NCBI GenBank assembly: GCA_020061685.1
Contig: JAGUXU010000094.1
Span: 1 to 10,099 of the forward strand
Direction of reading: 5' to 3'
Length of the DNA stretch: 10,099 nucleotides
DNA from: Candidatus Omnitrophota bacterium
GTDB taxonomy: Bacteria > Omnitrophota > Gorgyraeia > Pluralincolimonadales > Pluralincolimonadaceae
The notes beneath the pieces were generated by a model. It saw only the letters and a program-made list of their open reading frames with translations. It had not been told where the DNA came from and did no database searches. Every line of letters begins with the position of its first letter. The first letter of the stretch is position 1. The position numbers and the translations under genes were made by a program. Shown piece after piece: positions 1 to 6,222 of the stretch.

Positions 1-1008
1 CCGCCTTACGCCCACCTTCCCCATCTCTTCCTTCTGGACCCTGACCGTGGTAAGCGGCGGATTTATCTGCGAACCCGTATCTATGTCGTCAAAGCCGGCG
101 ATGCTTATGTCATCGGGTACTTTCAGGCCTTTGTCGTGTATGGCGGTCATGGCGCGAATGGCTATTAGATCGTTGCATGCGAATATGGCGGTGGGCAGCT
201 TGGGTAATTTGAACATCTTCTCCATGATACCATAACCGTTCCAGAGCAATCCCGTCTGGACATAGTCGTCTTTATATTCCAGATGATATTTTTTTAATGC
301 CGCCTTGTATCCCTCGAACCTCTCCATGAACGAACCGTGTTCGAGGGAGGAACCGAGGAACCCTATCTCCCTATGGCCCAGGTCGGCCAGATACTTGATC
401 ATCTCGTGGGTGCCTTTAAGGTTGTCGGTAACGATCGAATCCAGTCCCGAGCCCTCGATGTAGTGGTCTACCAGGACAATCGGGATATCCTTTGCCTTAA
501 GGTTGGATATAAAGCTATGGGACATCTCGCCGACCAAAAGAAGGCCGTCGACCTTCCTCTCCGCGATAAGCTTAAACGCGGAAGGGTCGAACATCAATTT
601 CTCGTCAAGGACCTGATAAATGAGGTTATAACCGTGGGCGCGGCTTTCTTCTTCCACGCCGCTGAACGCATAGGAATAAAAGGTATTGGAGAAGATGGGG
701 TCATGTTCGCGGGAGATGATAAAACCGATGTTGTCGGTCTTCAGTTTAGAGGTACTCTTGCTGCCGTGTTCCTCATGGGCGACGAAGGTCCCTTTCCCGG
801 GGATCCGGTAAAGGATGCCCTCGTTTACCAGCTCGAAGATCGCCTTCCTTACCGTGATCTGGCTTATGCCGTGCAACCCGCAGAATTCCTTCTCAGAGGA
901 GATCATCTCCCCCGGTTTCTTCTCGCCGCTCTTTATCTGGTTCTCTATTATCTTCTTTAACTGCTTATAGAGCGGTATGGGTGAACTTTTTTCGATCGCG
1001 CTTTTCAT
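1..1008 (-). CDS. GntR-LacI type transcriptional regulator, 3' end cut by the window
   Basis: This is an open frame of 336 codons from the ATG at 1008-1006 to the window edge with no stop, so the last few tens of residues are missing. Residues about 10-80 form a GntR-type winged helix-turn-helix: IPLYKQLKKII at the start, a helix around GISQITVRKAIFEL, and the wing GILYRIPGKGTFV. Residues about 95-336 match the LacI/periplasmic-binding-protein sugar-sensing fold: IGFIISR at its start, DGLLLVG, IVLVDHY, LGHREIGFLG, ACNDLIAIRAM, ISIAGFDDID and NPPLTTVR. Proteins of this GntR-head, LacI-body design (AraR type) are usually sugar-responsive repressors. A GGAGG Shine-Dalgarno at 1016-1020, 7 bases from the ATG, supports the start. 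Its own consensus promoter lies upstream with a palindrome at the likely transcription start, so autorepression is probable. The effector is unknown; the adjacent sugar genes (1219-5586) are candidate targets. Confidence 0.93.
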   Translation of the reverse strand, partial: MKSAIEKSSPIPLYKQLKKIIENQIKSGEKKPGEMISSEKEFCGLHGISQITVRKAIFELVNEGILYRIPGKGTFVAHEEHGSKSTSKLKTDNIGFIISREHDPIFSNTFYSYAFSGVEEESRAHGYNLIYQVLDEKLMFDPSAFKLIAERKVDGLLLVGEMSHSFISNLKAKDIPIVLVDHYIEGSGLDSIVTDNLKGTHEMIKYLADLGHREIGFLGSSLEHGSFMERFEGYKAALKKYHLEYKDDYVQTGLLWNGYGIMEKMFKLPKLPTAIFACNDLIAIRAMTAIHDKGLKVPDDISIAGFDDIDTGSQINPPLTTVRVQKEEMGKVGVRR

Positions 1009-1031
1009 CTTGGGGCCTCCAACGGAACTCA

Positions 1032-1045
1032 TATACCTTGGTATA
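1032..1045. promoter_or_regulatory. candidate operator palindrome (TATACC-TT-GGTATA)
   Basis: This is a 14-bp inverted repeat with two perfect 6-base arms and a 2-base centre. It starts about ten bases downstream of the -10 box of the regulator promoter, where a bound dimer would block initiation or clearance. Palindromes in this position are typical operators of GntR-LacI regulators. The binding itself is inferred; a second copy was not noticed elsewhere in the window. Confidence 0.55.
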
Positions 1046-1055
1046 CTCGGTTATA

Positions 1056-1083
1056 ATTATATATCATCGCGATGGATTGTCAA
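1056..1083 (-). promoter_or_regulatory. sigma-70 type promoter of the GntR-LacI regulator
   Basis: On the minus strand a perfect TTGACA (1083-1078) and a perfect TATAAT (1061-1056) are separated by 16 bases. The expected start of transcription is near 1049, about 40 bases ahead of the regulator ATG. This is the best promoter match in the window, and a strong promoter fits a gene held down by autorepression. Confidence 0.8.
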
Positions 1084-1137
1084 GAGAGGATATTGTAATT
1101 TTGCTGTAATTATTTGCTCCGAATAGAGCCTTTTAGT

Positions 1138-1213
1138 TGGTAGCCCCTACGGGAATCGAACCCGTGTTTAATGGCTGAGAACCATTCGTCCTAGGCCACT
1201 AGACGAAGGGGCC
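1138..1213 (-). tRNA. tRNA-Glu (anticodon CTC)
   Basis: This is a 76-nt tRNA with encoded CCA (1140-1138). The acceptor arm is GGCCCCT/AGGGGCT with a G-T pair at position 1-72 and discriminator A (1141). The anticodon stem AATGG/CCATT encloses the loop TTCTCAG, placing CTC at positions 34-36. The T stem is ACGGG/CCCGT with loop TTCGATT. The 5' part (CTTCGTCTAG) is typical of bacterial tRNA-Glu. It begins 5 bases after the stop codon of the oxidoreductase gene, so it could be excised from that transcript or be started from a promoter inside the gene end. Confidence 0.95.
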
Positions 1214-1218
1214 AAAAC

Positions 1219-2223
1219 TTATAATCTTACCGCTTCTTCCCGCCTGTAAAGCGCTGACCTGCGCGCCGTATCTATGACCGCGGCGGTCCTGCGGACTTCC
1301 TCTAACTTTATCAGGGGATGCGCGCGATGCATCAGGACATCATAAAGGTTCTCGTAATACTTCTCCCAGCGGCTCGGCTCCACCTGATAGACGCGCTCGT
1401 ATTCCTCGTTCTTTATCTGGGTCTTTACCTTTATGGGATGCCCGCCGTTCTCGCTTAATATCGCGCCTTTCGTGCCCAGTATATACCAGCGCGGAAGATT
1501 ATACCTTGAAACCTGGCTGACTTCAAGATGCGCGGTGACGCCGCCGCGGAACCTTATCAGTAACTTAAAATAGTCCTCTACCTCTTTCGACCACAGGATG
1601 GATTTCATATCGCACCAGAGCGAAAGCGGCTCTCTGTCTATGAGGCATAATAACTGGTCTATTATATGCGAGCCGAAATCATATAATATCCCGCCGCCGT
1701 AGCTTTTCTTATAACGCCAGGCGGGATTGAATTCTTTAACGCCGTAATTCTTAAGAGAGCCGAATGAGGTCGCGCGCGACTCGATCGTAAACGGCTCACC
1801 GATAATATTGCTGTGCAAGAGCTTCTTTATGGTCAGGTAATCGCCGTCGAACCTCCGGCTCTGGAAGACCGATAGGACGACTTTCTTCTTCTTCGCCAGC
1901 GCTATCAGCTGGTCGACCTCCCTTAAGCTCAGGGCTATCGGCTTCTCCACGATGCAATGCTTGCCAGACTCTATCACCATCTTCGCGATCCTGAAATGGC
2001 TCCCCGACGGTGTGGCGATCACGATGACGTCTATATCATTATCAAGAAAGTGCCTGTAATCAGAAAAAGCGATGGTGTGATATTCGCTGTCCGCGACCCT
2101 GCGCCGGGCCGGGATAGTGTCGCATATGGCGACTATCCTGAACTTTCCCACTTTCTTCATAAGCGGGATATGGAACTCCTGCGCGCTTCTTCCCAACCCG
2201 CAGATACCGACCTTGAAATCCAT
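1219..2223 (-). CDS. Gfo/Idh/MocA family oxidoreductase
   Basis: This 334-residue protein has the length and layout of the Gfo/Idh/MocA family, NAD(P)-dependent dehydrogenases of sugars, inositols and related polyols. The N-terminal Rossmann fold carries the dinucleotide loop VGICGLGRSAQ (about residues 5-15), then IATPSGSHF near 69-77. The signature EKP (93-95) places the catalytic-region lysine at 94. The C-terminal alpha/beta domain has the expected QSRRFD (121-126), GGGILYDFGSHIIDQ (176-190, with the family's D..H pair) and a beta-sheet dimer face. The loop GLGRSAQ is a slightly unusual variant of GxGxxA. The start ATG has GGAGG 12 bases upstream (2236-2240), inside the preceding gene, whose stop lies one base away, so the two are co-translated. 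Substrate cannot be assigned: scyllo-inositol-type dehydrogenation or keto-glycoside formation are both compatible. Confidence 0.93.
   Translation of the reverse strand: MDFKVGICGLGRSAQEFHIPLMKKVGKFRIVAICDTIPARRRVADSEYHTIAFSDYRHFLDNDIDVIVIATPSGSHFRIAKMVIESGKHCIVEKPIALSLREVDQLIALAKKKKVVLSVFQSRRFDGDYLTIKKLLHSNIIGEPFTIESRATSFGSLKNYGVKEFNPAWRYKKSYGGGILYDFGSHIIDQLLCLIDREPLSLWCDMKSILWSKEVEDYFKLLIRFRGGVTAHLEVSQVSRYNLPRWYILGTKGAILSENGGHPIKVKTQIKNEEYERVYQVEPSRWEKYYENLYDVLMHRAHPLIKLEEVRRTAAVIDTARRSALYRREEAVRL
1221..1250 (-). promoter_or_regulatory. possible tRNA-Glu promoter inside the end of the oxidoreductase gene
   Basis: On the minus strand TTTACA (1250-1245) is followed after 18 bases by GATTAT (1226-1221), with TAAGAT (1229-1224) as an alternative at 15 bases. 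Initiation would fall at or next to the tRNA 5' end (1213). The same -35 hexamer precedes tRNA-Gln. The -10 is poor and the site lies in coding sequence, so this is only a candidate. Confidence 0.25.
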
Positions 2224-2224
2224 A

Positions 2225-3007
2225 TTAGTATCCGGCCTCCCTTAAGAAATCGCGTGAGATCTTTGCGCTATCAAACGGTGTCCTGAACGTCCTGTCAAGC
2301 TCGACGATAATCCAGTTAGTATAATTAATCTTTTCCAAAGTTTCAAGGATATTCTTAATCTTGTCCCGCAATACGCCTCTGCCGAGTTCCGTGAAATCCC
2401 TGATCTTGGGGTCCCAGTCCTTCAGGTGGACGAGAGCTACCGAGGAGGCGTGTTTATTTATTACCTCAACGGGGTCCGAGCCGGCAGCCACCAGATGGCC
2501 GGTGTCAATGCACAATCTTACGGACCTGGAAAACTCGAAGAGATTCAGGATGTCCCTTTCGTCCTCGACTATCGTGTCAAGATGGTTATGGAAGGCGACT
2601 TGGATATTGAACTTCGCGGCAAACTGGGCGAGGGCATCCAGCCTCTTACAAAGGGCTTTATAGCTCTTGACTTCTTTCTTCAAGCCGTCGTTCATCCAGC
2701 CGCCTGTCGCCATGAGGGCGGGAATGCCGAAATGGCTGCCGAAAGCGACCTTCTCTTTTGCTTCGGATAGATCGCTCTTCTCGTCTTCGCTGACCTTGAC
2801 GTTGGATGACAGGGAGGCAAGTTTCAGGCCCTCTTCCTCTATCTCCATCTTAAAGAGGCCGACAGAACCGAGTTCTGAGAGCGGCTCATAACATTCGACT
2901 CCGTCGTATCCGGCTTCTCTTATCTCCCAGAGGGCGTCTTTTAAAGAATGGCCCTTGGAATAATTGCCCCACGTCAGAGTGTGGCAGCCTATCTTGAATC
3001 TTGACAT
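2225..3007 (-). CDS. sugar phosphate isomerase/epimerase-like TIM barrel (IolE/AP-endonuclease 2 superfamily)
   Basis: This 260-residue protein is a single TIM-barrel domain of the xylose-isomerase-like/AP endonuclease 2 superfamily, which includes inosose dehydratase IolE, keto-sugar epimerases and keto-glycoside lyases. Visible family marks are IGCHTLTWG at the N-terminus, GYDGVECY (33-40), FHNH (139-142), DTGH (168-171), HLKDW (194-198), a GRGVL turn near 209-213 and VELDRT (235-240). The likely divalent-metal ligands, by comparison with IolE, are E148, D168, H194 and E236. The ATG at 3007-3005 has only a modest AGGG site 8 bases upstream, at the edge of the structured tandem repeat, so the leader may affect translation. 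It is followed after one base by the Gfo/Idh/MocA gene. Such pairs are common in inositol and keto-sugar pathways. The exact reaction is not determinable here. Confidence 0.9.
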   Translation of the reverse strand: MSRFKIGCHTLTWGNYSKGHSLKDALWEIREAGYDGVECYEPLSELGSVGLFKMEIEEEGLKLASLSSNVKVSEDEKSDLSEAKEKVAFGSHFGIPALMATGGWMNDGLKKEVKSYKALCKRLDALAQFAAKFNIQVAFHNHLDTIVEDERDILNLFEFSRSVRLCIDTGHLVAAGSDPVEVINKHASSVALVHLKDWDPKIRDFTELGRGVLRDKIKNILETLEKINYTNWIIVELDRTFRTPFDSAKISRDFLREAGY

Positions 3008-3011
3008 ATGT

Positions 3012-3112
3012 AAATCCCTGCTAAGAAATCTCGACCTTCGGTCTCGATTTAAATTCGCTCAATCCGTGTCTGCTATTTAGATCTCGGCATATAGCCTCGA
3101 TCTAAATCCGCT
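3012..3112 (-). repeat. two diverged tandem repeat units, each folding into a hairpin with tandem G-A mismatches
   Basis: Read on the minus strand, unit A (3112-3061) and unit B (3059-3012) line up end to end. Both start AGCGRATTTARATCGAG, carry a variable apical part, then CGAGAT, AGCAG and GGATT. Unit A pairs ATTTAGATC with GATCTAAAT (3107-3099 with 3083-3075), then a GA/GA step, GGC/GCC and loop TATAT. Unit B pairs AAATC with GATTT (3050-3046 with 3030-3026), then GA/GA, GACC/GGTC and loop GAA. Apical stems differ in sequence but stay paired. The G-A steps sit in CGAG context in all four arms on the minus strand only; the plus strand would have U-C mismatches. The units lie between tRNA-Leu and the weak ribosome site of the TIM-barrel gene, so they would be in its 5' untranslated RNA. 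Function unknown. Confidence 0.75.
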
Positions 3113-3136
3113 TATCTTAAAACGCCAGCGGATTTA
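3103..3136 (-). other. stem-loop directly after the tRNA-Leu CCA end
   Basis: On the minus strand TAAATCCGC (3136-3128) pairs perfectly over 9 bp with GCGGATTTA (3111-3103) around a 16-base loop. The stem begins at the base immediately after the encoded CCA. It shares bases 3103-3107 with the unit A hairpin, so the two cannot form together. There is no T-run after it, so it is not an ordinary intrinsic terminator. A role in 3' processing of the tRNA or as a switch is inference. Confidence 0.55.
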
Positions 3137-3220
3137 TGGTGCGCGGGGGGGGAGTTGAACCCCCACGCCTTGCGGCGCTACCCCCTCAAAGTAGTGTGTC
3201 TGCCATTCCACCACCCGCGC
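3137..3220 (-). tRNA. tRNA-Leu (anticodon GAG)
   Basis: This is an 84-nt class II tRNA with encoded CCA (3139-3137). The acceptor arm is GCGCGGG/CCCGCGC with discriminator A (3140). The anticodon stem CTACT/GGTAG encloses TTGAGGG, giving GAG at positions 34-36. A long variable arm (CGCC-GCAA-GGCG) identifies leucine-type class II. The T stem is GGGGG/CCCCC with loop TTCAACT. It begins 5 bases after the stop codon of the glycosidase gene. I found no convincing promoter in the preceding 80 bases, so it may be cut out of the longer transcript. Confidence 0.95.
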
Positions 3221-3225
3221 ACTGA

Positions 3226-5586
3226 TCAATACAAGGTGATCTCGTAAATATCGCATTCGCCGGCGCCGCTGTTACCGGGAAAATACAGGTCGATGTTCCT
3301 GATAGCTTGCAGGTCCAGCGTTTTATTGCCGGCCTGGTTGCCGTATACATTCCTTAATTTAAAGCGGTCAAACGGGTAATCATATTCCTCTATCTTGCCG
3401 GTGCCTACGCATATCTCCGAATTAAGGCTCTCTCCGTCAGCGCCGTTGATGCCGTTATACTTTTCTTTGCCGGGATCAGCTACGCCGGACTCGTTTATAA
3501 AGAGATGGAAGGGCATATTATCTGGCGCGGCCATCTTTATCTTGATCCCCTTGAATCCCTGAAGGTCCGCGGAGTTATCGCTGTTCGGATTCCCGGTCTC
3601 CGGACGTATAGCGAACCCGCACCCCCACGTGTTACCGGTATTAATGGCGGCCTTGATAAATTTTCTGCCTTCCGTGATCTGCGCCTTAGAGAGGTCTATT
3701 GAGGCGCCGGAGTCGGCGTCCAGCCAGATAGTCAGTTTTTGTATATCCAGGCGGTCAATATCGCAGAAAGGCATGCTTTCACGTTTAATATCCTGATTGT
3801 TTACATCAGCATATTCTTTTGGTTTAAATAACTTGTCGGGGAAAGGGACTTTGGAATTGTTATGTATATCCTCCGCCCCGGAATTCATTTTTATCATCTC
3901 CGACGTCAATAATTCATATTCCTTGTCGTAGATATCCACTATGCCGTAATTGCTGTTCTCCCTGTCAAAGCTCCTTCCCTGCGGCGACTGGTCGAAATAC
4001 TCAAACCAGTGGTAGCCGACCACATATGGAAATTCCATCGCCTGCGAGATATACCTGTTATAGCCGGTCTTCCTGTCCTCCTGTGTGGCAACGGTGACAT
4101 CCGCCCCCTTGGTGTTCTTATCGCCGCTCCTGTTCTCCATCGCCCTGTACGAGAACTCCGTTATCATGATAGGCTTCTGCCCGAGAAAGAAGAAATTATC
4201 GAACAGGTACCTGTCAAAGACCATGCTCTTGCAATAGTAATTCAATGAGATCACATCGCAATATTTACCGCATGCCGTTATGACGGGCTCGGGCGCGCTG
4301 CCCGCGAAACGGACACCCAGTATCAAATGGTCCGGGTCGTATTTTCTGATATAACCGGTTATCACCGAAAAATATTCCTCGGCGACGAGGCCGGTAAATA
4401 ATTCCCGCGCCTCCTGGGTCTCTTTGCCGTAAGCGCGTGAAAACGCGTCTATGCCGCCTATCTCTTCAAATGTCTTGCAATCTTTCCCCCATACGGCATT
4501 AAACCGCTGGATATCATCTTCATATAACGCCTTAAAGAATTCGATTAAACGGTCCTTGCCGGGCGAACCCGCGGGGAGCTTCGCATACTCATCGAGGAGT
4601 GTAGGCGCGTGTCCCGTATACCACCCGTAATCCCCGTACCACGGCAGTTCGTTATCAATAAAGTATCCTATCAAATATTTCGCGTCTTTAAACCGGCGGG
4701 TTTTCTTCAAAACGATCTTTTCGGCCGCTTCCTTAAATTTGGGGTCGAAGACATCGACAAGCCGGTGTTCGGTAGTAGAAGGAACGCCCAGAACATATGT
4801 AAACGGCATATCATAATAAAACGTGTTTACATCGGACCAGCTGCCTATCGTGTTAAAATTCCATCTCCTGAGGCGGCCTACAGCGGCTTGAGCCCATTCT
4901 TCCGGACTTGCATATGTTGACGATACATCATAATGGTCGGCCTTCGGTAGGGCTGCGCCGTCGTTGGGGAGGACGACGTTAACGCCCTTTGAGATAAACA
5001 ATTTTCCGTCCGGGTCAAGAAGCCAATACTTATCCGCCTCTTTCGTCACGGAAAAGAAGGTATTTGCTTTTGGCATCAACTTTCTTGCCGGGATATTCCG
5101 TGAGATGTCGCCATAAGGCCTATCGGACTTAAACTCTACCTCCCATATCGAGAATCCCCATTCCGTCGCCCGCTCGATGCAGTCGATCTTTATAAACCTG
5201 CATCTTATTTTTTTCTTGAAATCTATCCTTATGAACTCGCCCTCGTTGCCGTCGCCTATTTCCGCAAGGGTCTTCCATGACTTGCCGTCATTCGACGATA
5301 AGACCGCGTACTGGTATGCCGCCGCCGTCTCCCATTTTATGCCTATGCCATATAGCTCTACCGGCGCTTTAAACTCTATCTGTATCCATTGGTTATCTTC
5401 CGAAAGTGATTCCCAGCGGGTGTTGTTATCGGCATCGAGCACGTATGCGGGTTTATTTCCGGATATTTCGGAGGAGGCGGTCACCTCTTTGACCGTGAGC
5501 TCATTACGGCTAGACGGAAACCCGCAGCCGCAGATAAAACCGGCCCCAAGGATAAAGATAAGGATTAGAGGAAAAAGTTTTTTCAT
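3226..5586 (-). CDS. exported lipoprotein glycoside hydrolase (GH-A clan, GH50/agarase-like) with F5/8-type domain
   Basis: This 786-residue protein is predicted to be exported and lipid-anchored: MKKLF, a hydrophobic stretch, then ICGC with Cys21 the likely lipidated residue. Residues about 28-155 form an F5/8 type C (discoidin, CBM32-like) domain: DADNNTRWES, QWIQIEFK, YQYAVLSSNDGKSWKTLA and RFIKIDC. Residues about 178-565 form a clan GH-A barrel resembling GH50 agarases and GH42-like enzymes: LFISKGVNVV, GYFIDNELPW with E313 as candidate acid/base, PIMITEFSYR with E477 as candidate nucleophile, and YHWFEYFDQ before NYGIVD. The last 170 residues form a beta-sandwich-like tail, perhaps a CBM11/CIA30-type fold. 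The ATG at 5586 overlaps the upstream stop as ATGA; a GTG 30 bases upstream is a poorer start because it would put a charged decapeptide before the signal. Substrate unknown; agarose is not implied. Confidence 0.88.
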   Translation of the reverse strand: MKKLFPLILIFILGAGFICGCGFPSSRNELTVKEVTASSEISGNKPAYVLDADNNTRWESLSEDNQWIQIEFKAPVELYGIGIKWETAAAYQYAVLSSNDGKSWKTLAEIGDGNEGEFIRIDFKKKIRCRFIKIDCIERATEWGFSIWEVEFKSDRPYGDISRNIPARKLMPKANTFFSVTKEADKYWLLDPDGKLFISKGVNVVLPNDGAALPKADHYDVSSTYASPEEWAQAAVGRLRRWNFNTIGSWSDVNTFYYDMPFTYVLGVPSTTEHRLVDVFDPKFKEAAEKIVLKKTRRFKDAKYLIGYFIDNELPWYGDYGWYTGHAPTLLDEYAKLPAGSPGKDRLIEFFKALYEDDIQRFNAVWGKDCKTFEEIGGIDAFSRAYGKETQEARELFTGLVAEEYFSVITGYIRKYDPDHLILGVRFAGSAPEPVITACGKYCDVISLNYYCKSMVFDRYLFDNFFFLGQKPIMITEFSYRAMENRSGDKNTKGADVTVATQEDRKTGYNRYISQAMEFPYVVGYHWFEYFDQSPQGRSFDRENSNYGIVDIYDKEYELLTSEMIKMNSGAEDIHNNSKVPFPDKLFKPKEYADVNNQDIKRESMPFCDIDRLDIQKLTIWLDADSGASIDLSKAQITEGRKFIKAAINTGNTWGCGFAIRPETGNPNSDNSADLQGFKGIKIKMAAPDNMPFHLFINESGVADPGKEKYNGINGADGESLNSEICVGTGKIEEYDYPFDRFKLRNVYGNQAGNKTLDLQAIRNIDLYFPGNSGAGECDIYEITLY

Positions 5587-5978
5587 TCGACGGTTATCTC
5601 TTTTGAGCTCTCCCACAATCCGTGGATGTTGCAGTAACTCGACGCGTAGATAGTCCCGGGTTTCTCGGTCTTAAAGCTCAGGACGGCCTCATGATGCGTA
5701 TATACGGTGCTTGTATCCGGCCCCTGGACCGACTCGCCGTGGGCGGTAAATTCGGCTTTTCCGATCTGATATGGGAATTTTTCGCCTTTCGGCTGGAAAT
5801 ATACCGAGATCCACCTGATGTGATGCTCGGTCTTGTTGGGGTGGGCTATCTCTTTCCCGACGCTGACCGTGACCTTAAAGAGCTCCCCCTTCTTTACCTT
5901 GTCCGGTGACTCGATCACCGGAACATGCTTCTCCGCCTTCCAGTCCGCGGACTGCAATAGATCCTTGAACGCCGCCAT
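5583..5978 (-). CDS. class II superoxide reductase (neelaredoxin/desulfoferrodoxin C-domain type)
   Basis: This 131-residue protein is a one-domain superoxide reductase, which reduces superoxide to hydrogen peroxide at a mononuclear His4Cys iron centre in the cytoplasm of anaerobes and microaerophiles. Visible ligands and active-site residues are EKHVP with E16, K17 and H18, GKEIAHPN with H46, TEHHIRW with H52, and SYCNIHGLWE with C116 and H119. The N-terminal rubredoxin-like iron domain of class I proteins is absent. A full Shine-Dalgarno, AAGGAGGT (5991-5984), sits 5 bases before the ATG. The stop overlaps the glycosidase ATG (ATGA), so the glycosidase is translationally coupled to it, an unexpected pairing. 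Upstream lies a duplicated piece of tRNA-Gln, and no separate promoter is obvious, so transcription from the tRNA-Gln promoter is likely. Confidence 0.95.
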   Translation of the reverse strand: MAAFKDLLQSADWKAEKHVPVIESPDKVKKGELFKVTVSVGKEIAHPNKTEHHIRWISVYFQPKGEKFPYQIGKAEFTAHGESVQGPDTSTVYTHHEAVLSFKTEKPGTIYASSYCNIHGLWESSKEITVE

Positions 5979-5983
5979 TGCAC

Positions 5984-5991
5984 ACCTCCTT
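5984..5991 (-). promoter_or_regulatory. consensus ribosome binding site of the superoxide reductase gene
   Basis: AAGGAGGT on the minus strand is a full anti-16S match placed 5 bases before the ATG. It is far stronger than most other start sites here and fixes the start. It begins only five bases from the edge of the duplicated tRNA segment. Confidence 0.85.
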
Positions 5992-5996
5992 GTAAA

Positions 5997-6020
5997 CGGA
6001 TGGTTGCCCCGCTAGGACTC
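5997..6020 (-). repeat. copy of the tRNA-Gln 3' end (24-bp direct repeat, copy 1)
   Basis: These 24 bases are identical to 6223-6246, which cover the T-loop half, the 3' T stem, the 3' acceptor arm, CCA and four flanking bases of tRNA-Gln. The offset between copies is 226 bases. Just inside, the minus strand also has CTAGG, so a T-stem-like CTAGG/CCTAG pairing survives with an enlarged loop. A perfect repeat of a tRNA 3' end is the usual footprint of site-specific integration at a tRNA; a partial tRNA duplication is the alternative. Confidence 0.8.
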
Positions 6021-6222
6021 CGGCGCTTCGCGCCTAGAACCTGTCGCTTGCGCTCCCCGAAGGGGCCCTGCCCCTATGGCGCTCCTCCGACGATACGTCG
6101 GAGTCGCTGTTACCCCGAAGACGCGGGGACGATCTCCCCGCACCCCTTAGGTTCTCGTCCATAATAATGATATAACGCCTATCCGCCGAAGCATATCTCT
6201 CATCCGTCTTCTTTGGCGAAAG
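6021..6222. other. GC-rich, hairpin-dense non-coding segment between the tRNA-Gln direct repeats
   Basis: The part at 6021-6147 is strikingly GC-rich and full of perfect short stems: GGCGC/GCGCC (6022-6034), CCCC/GGGG around GAA (6055-6065), CTCCGACG/CGTCGGAG around ATA (6085-6103), and CCCCG/CGGGG/CCCCG alternatives (6113-6140). An outer 7-bp pair AGAACCT/AGGTTCT (6036-6042 with 6149-6155) could close a fold of about 120 nt. The rest, 6156-6222, is AT-richer and includes a CATCCG/CGGATG stem (6201-6206 with 6223-6228) reaching into the tRNA CCA end. A 42-codon frame on the minus strand (6162-6034) has no ribosome site and looks incidental. The segment could be a small mobile or repetitive element or a structured RNA; identity unknown. 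Confidence 0.6.

Larger units (their letters stand above)
1009..1137. other. intergenic region between tRNA-Glu and the regulator
   Basis: Besides the promoter and palindrome described separately, this stretch holds a short stem-loop at 1116-1129 (GCTCC/AGAGC with one wobble). On the plus strand it is followed by CTTTT; on the minus strand it is followed by an A/T mixture. It could be a weak terminator or 3' processing structure for tRNA-Glu, but it lacks a proper U-tract in the direction of transcription. No coding frame is evident. Confidence 0.5.

Noticed and set aside
337..960. A plus-strand frame of 207 codons opposite the regulator
   Set aside because: The minus strand here encodes a clear GntR-LacI regulator with promoter and ribosome site; the plus-strand translation has no recognisable domain.
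1116..1134. Intrinsic terminator after tRNA-Glu
   Set aside because: The stem is only five pairs with a wobble, and the T-run is on the wrong strand for minus-strand transcription.
5587..5616. An upstream GTG start for the glycosidase
   Set aside because: It would place ten charged residues before a typical lipoprotein signal and has no good ribosome site; the ATG at 5586 with the ATGA overlap is preferred.
6021..6150. A complete second tRNA upstream of the duplicated 3' end
   Set aside because: No matching 5' acceptor arm, D arm or anticodon arm was found; only the 3' end and a T-stem-like CTAGG are present.
6034..6162. A 42-codon minus-strand frame inside the structured insert
   Set aside because: It has no ribosome binding site, the peptide is rich in Arg/Ser/Gly as expected from GC hairpins, and it ends inside a stem. 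It is best explained as a by-product of the structured DNA.
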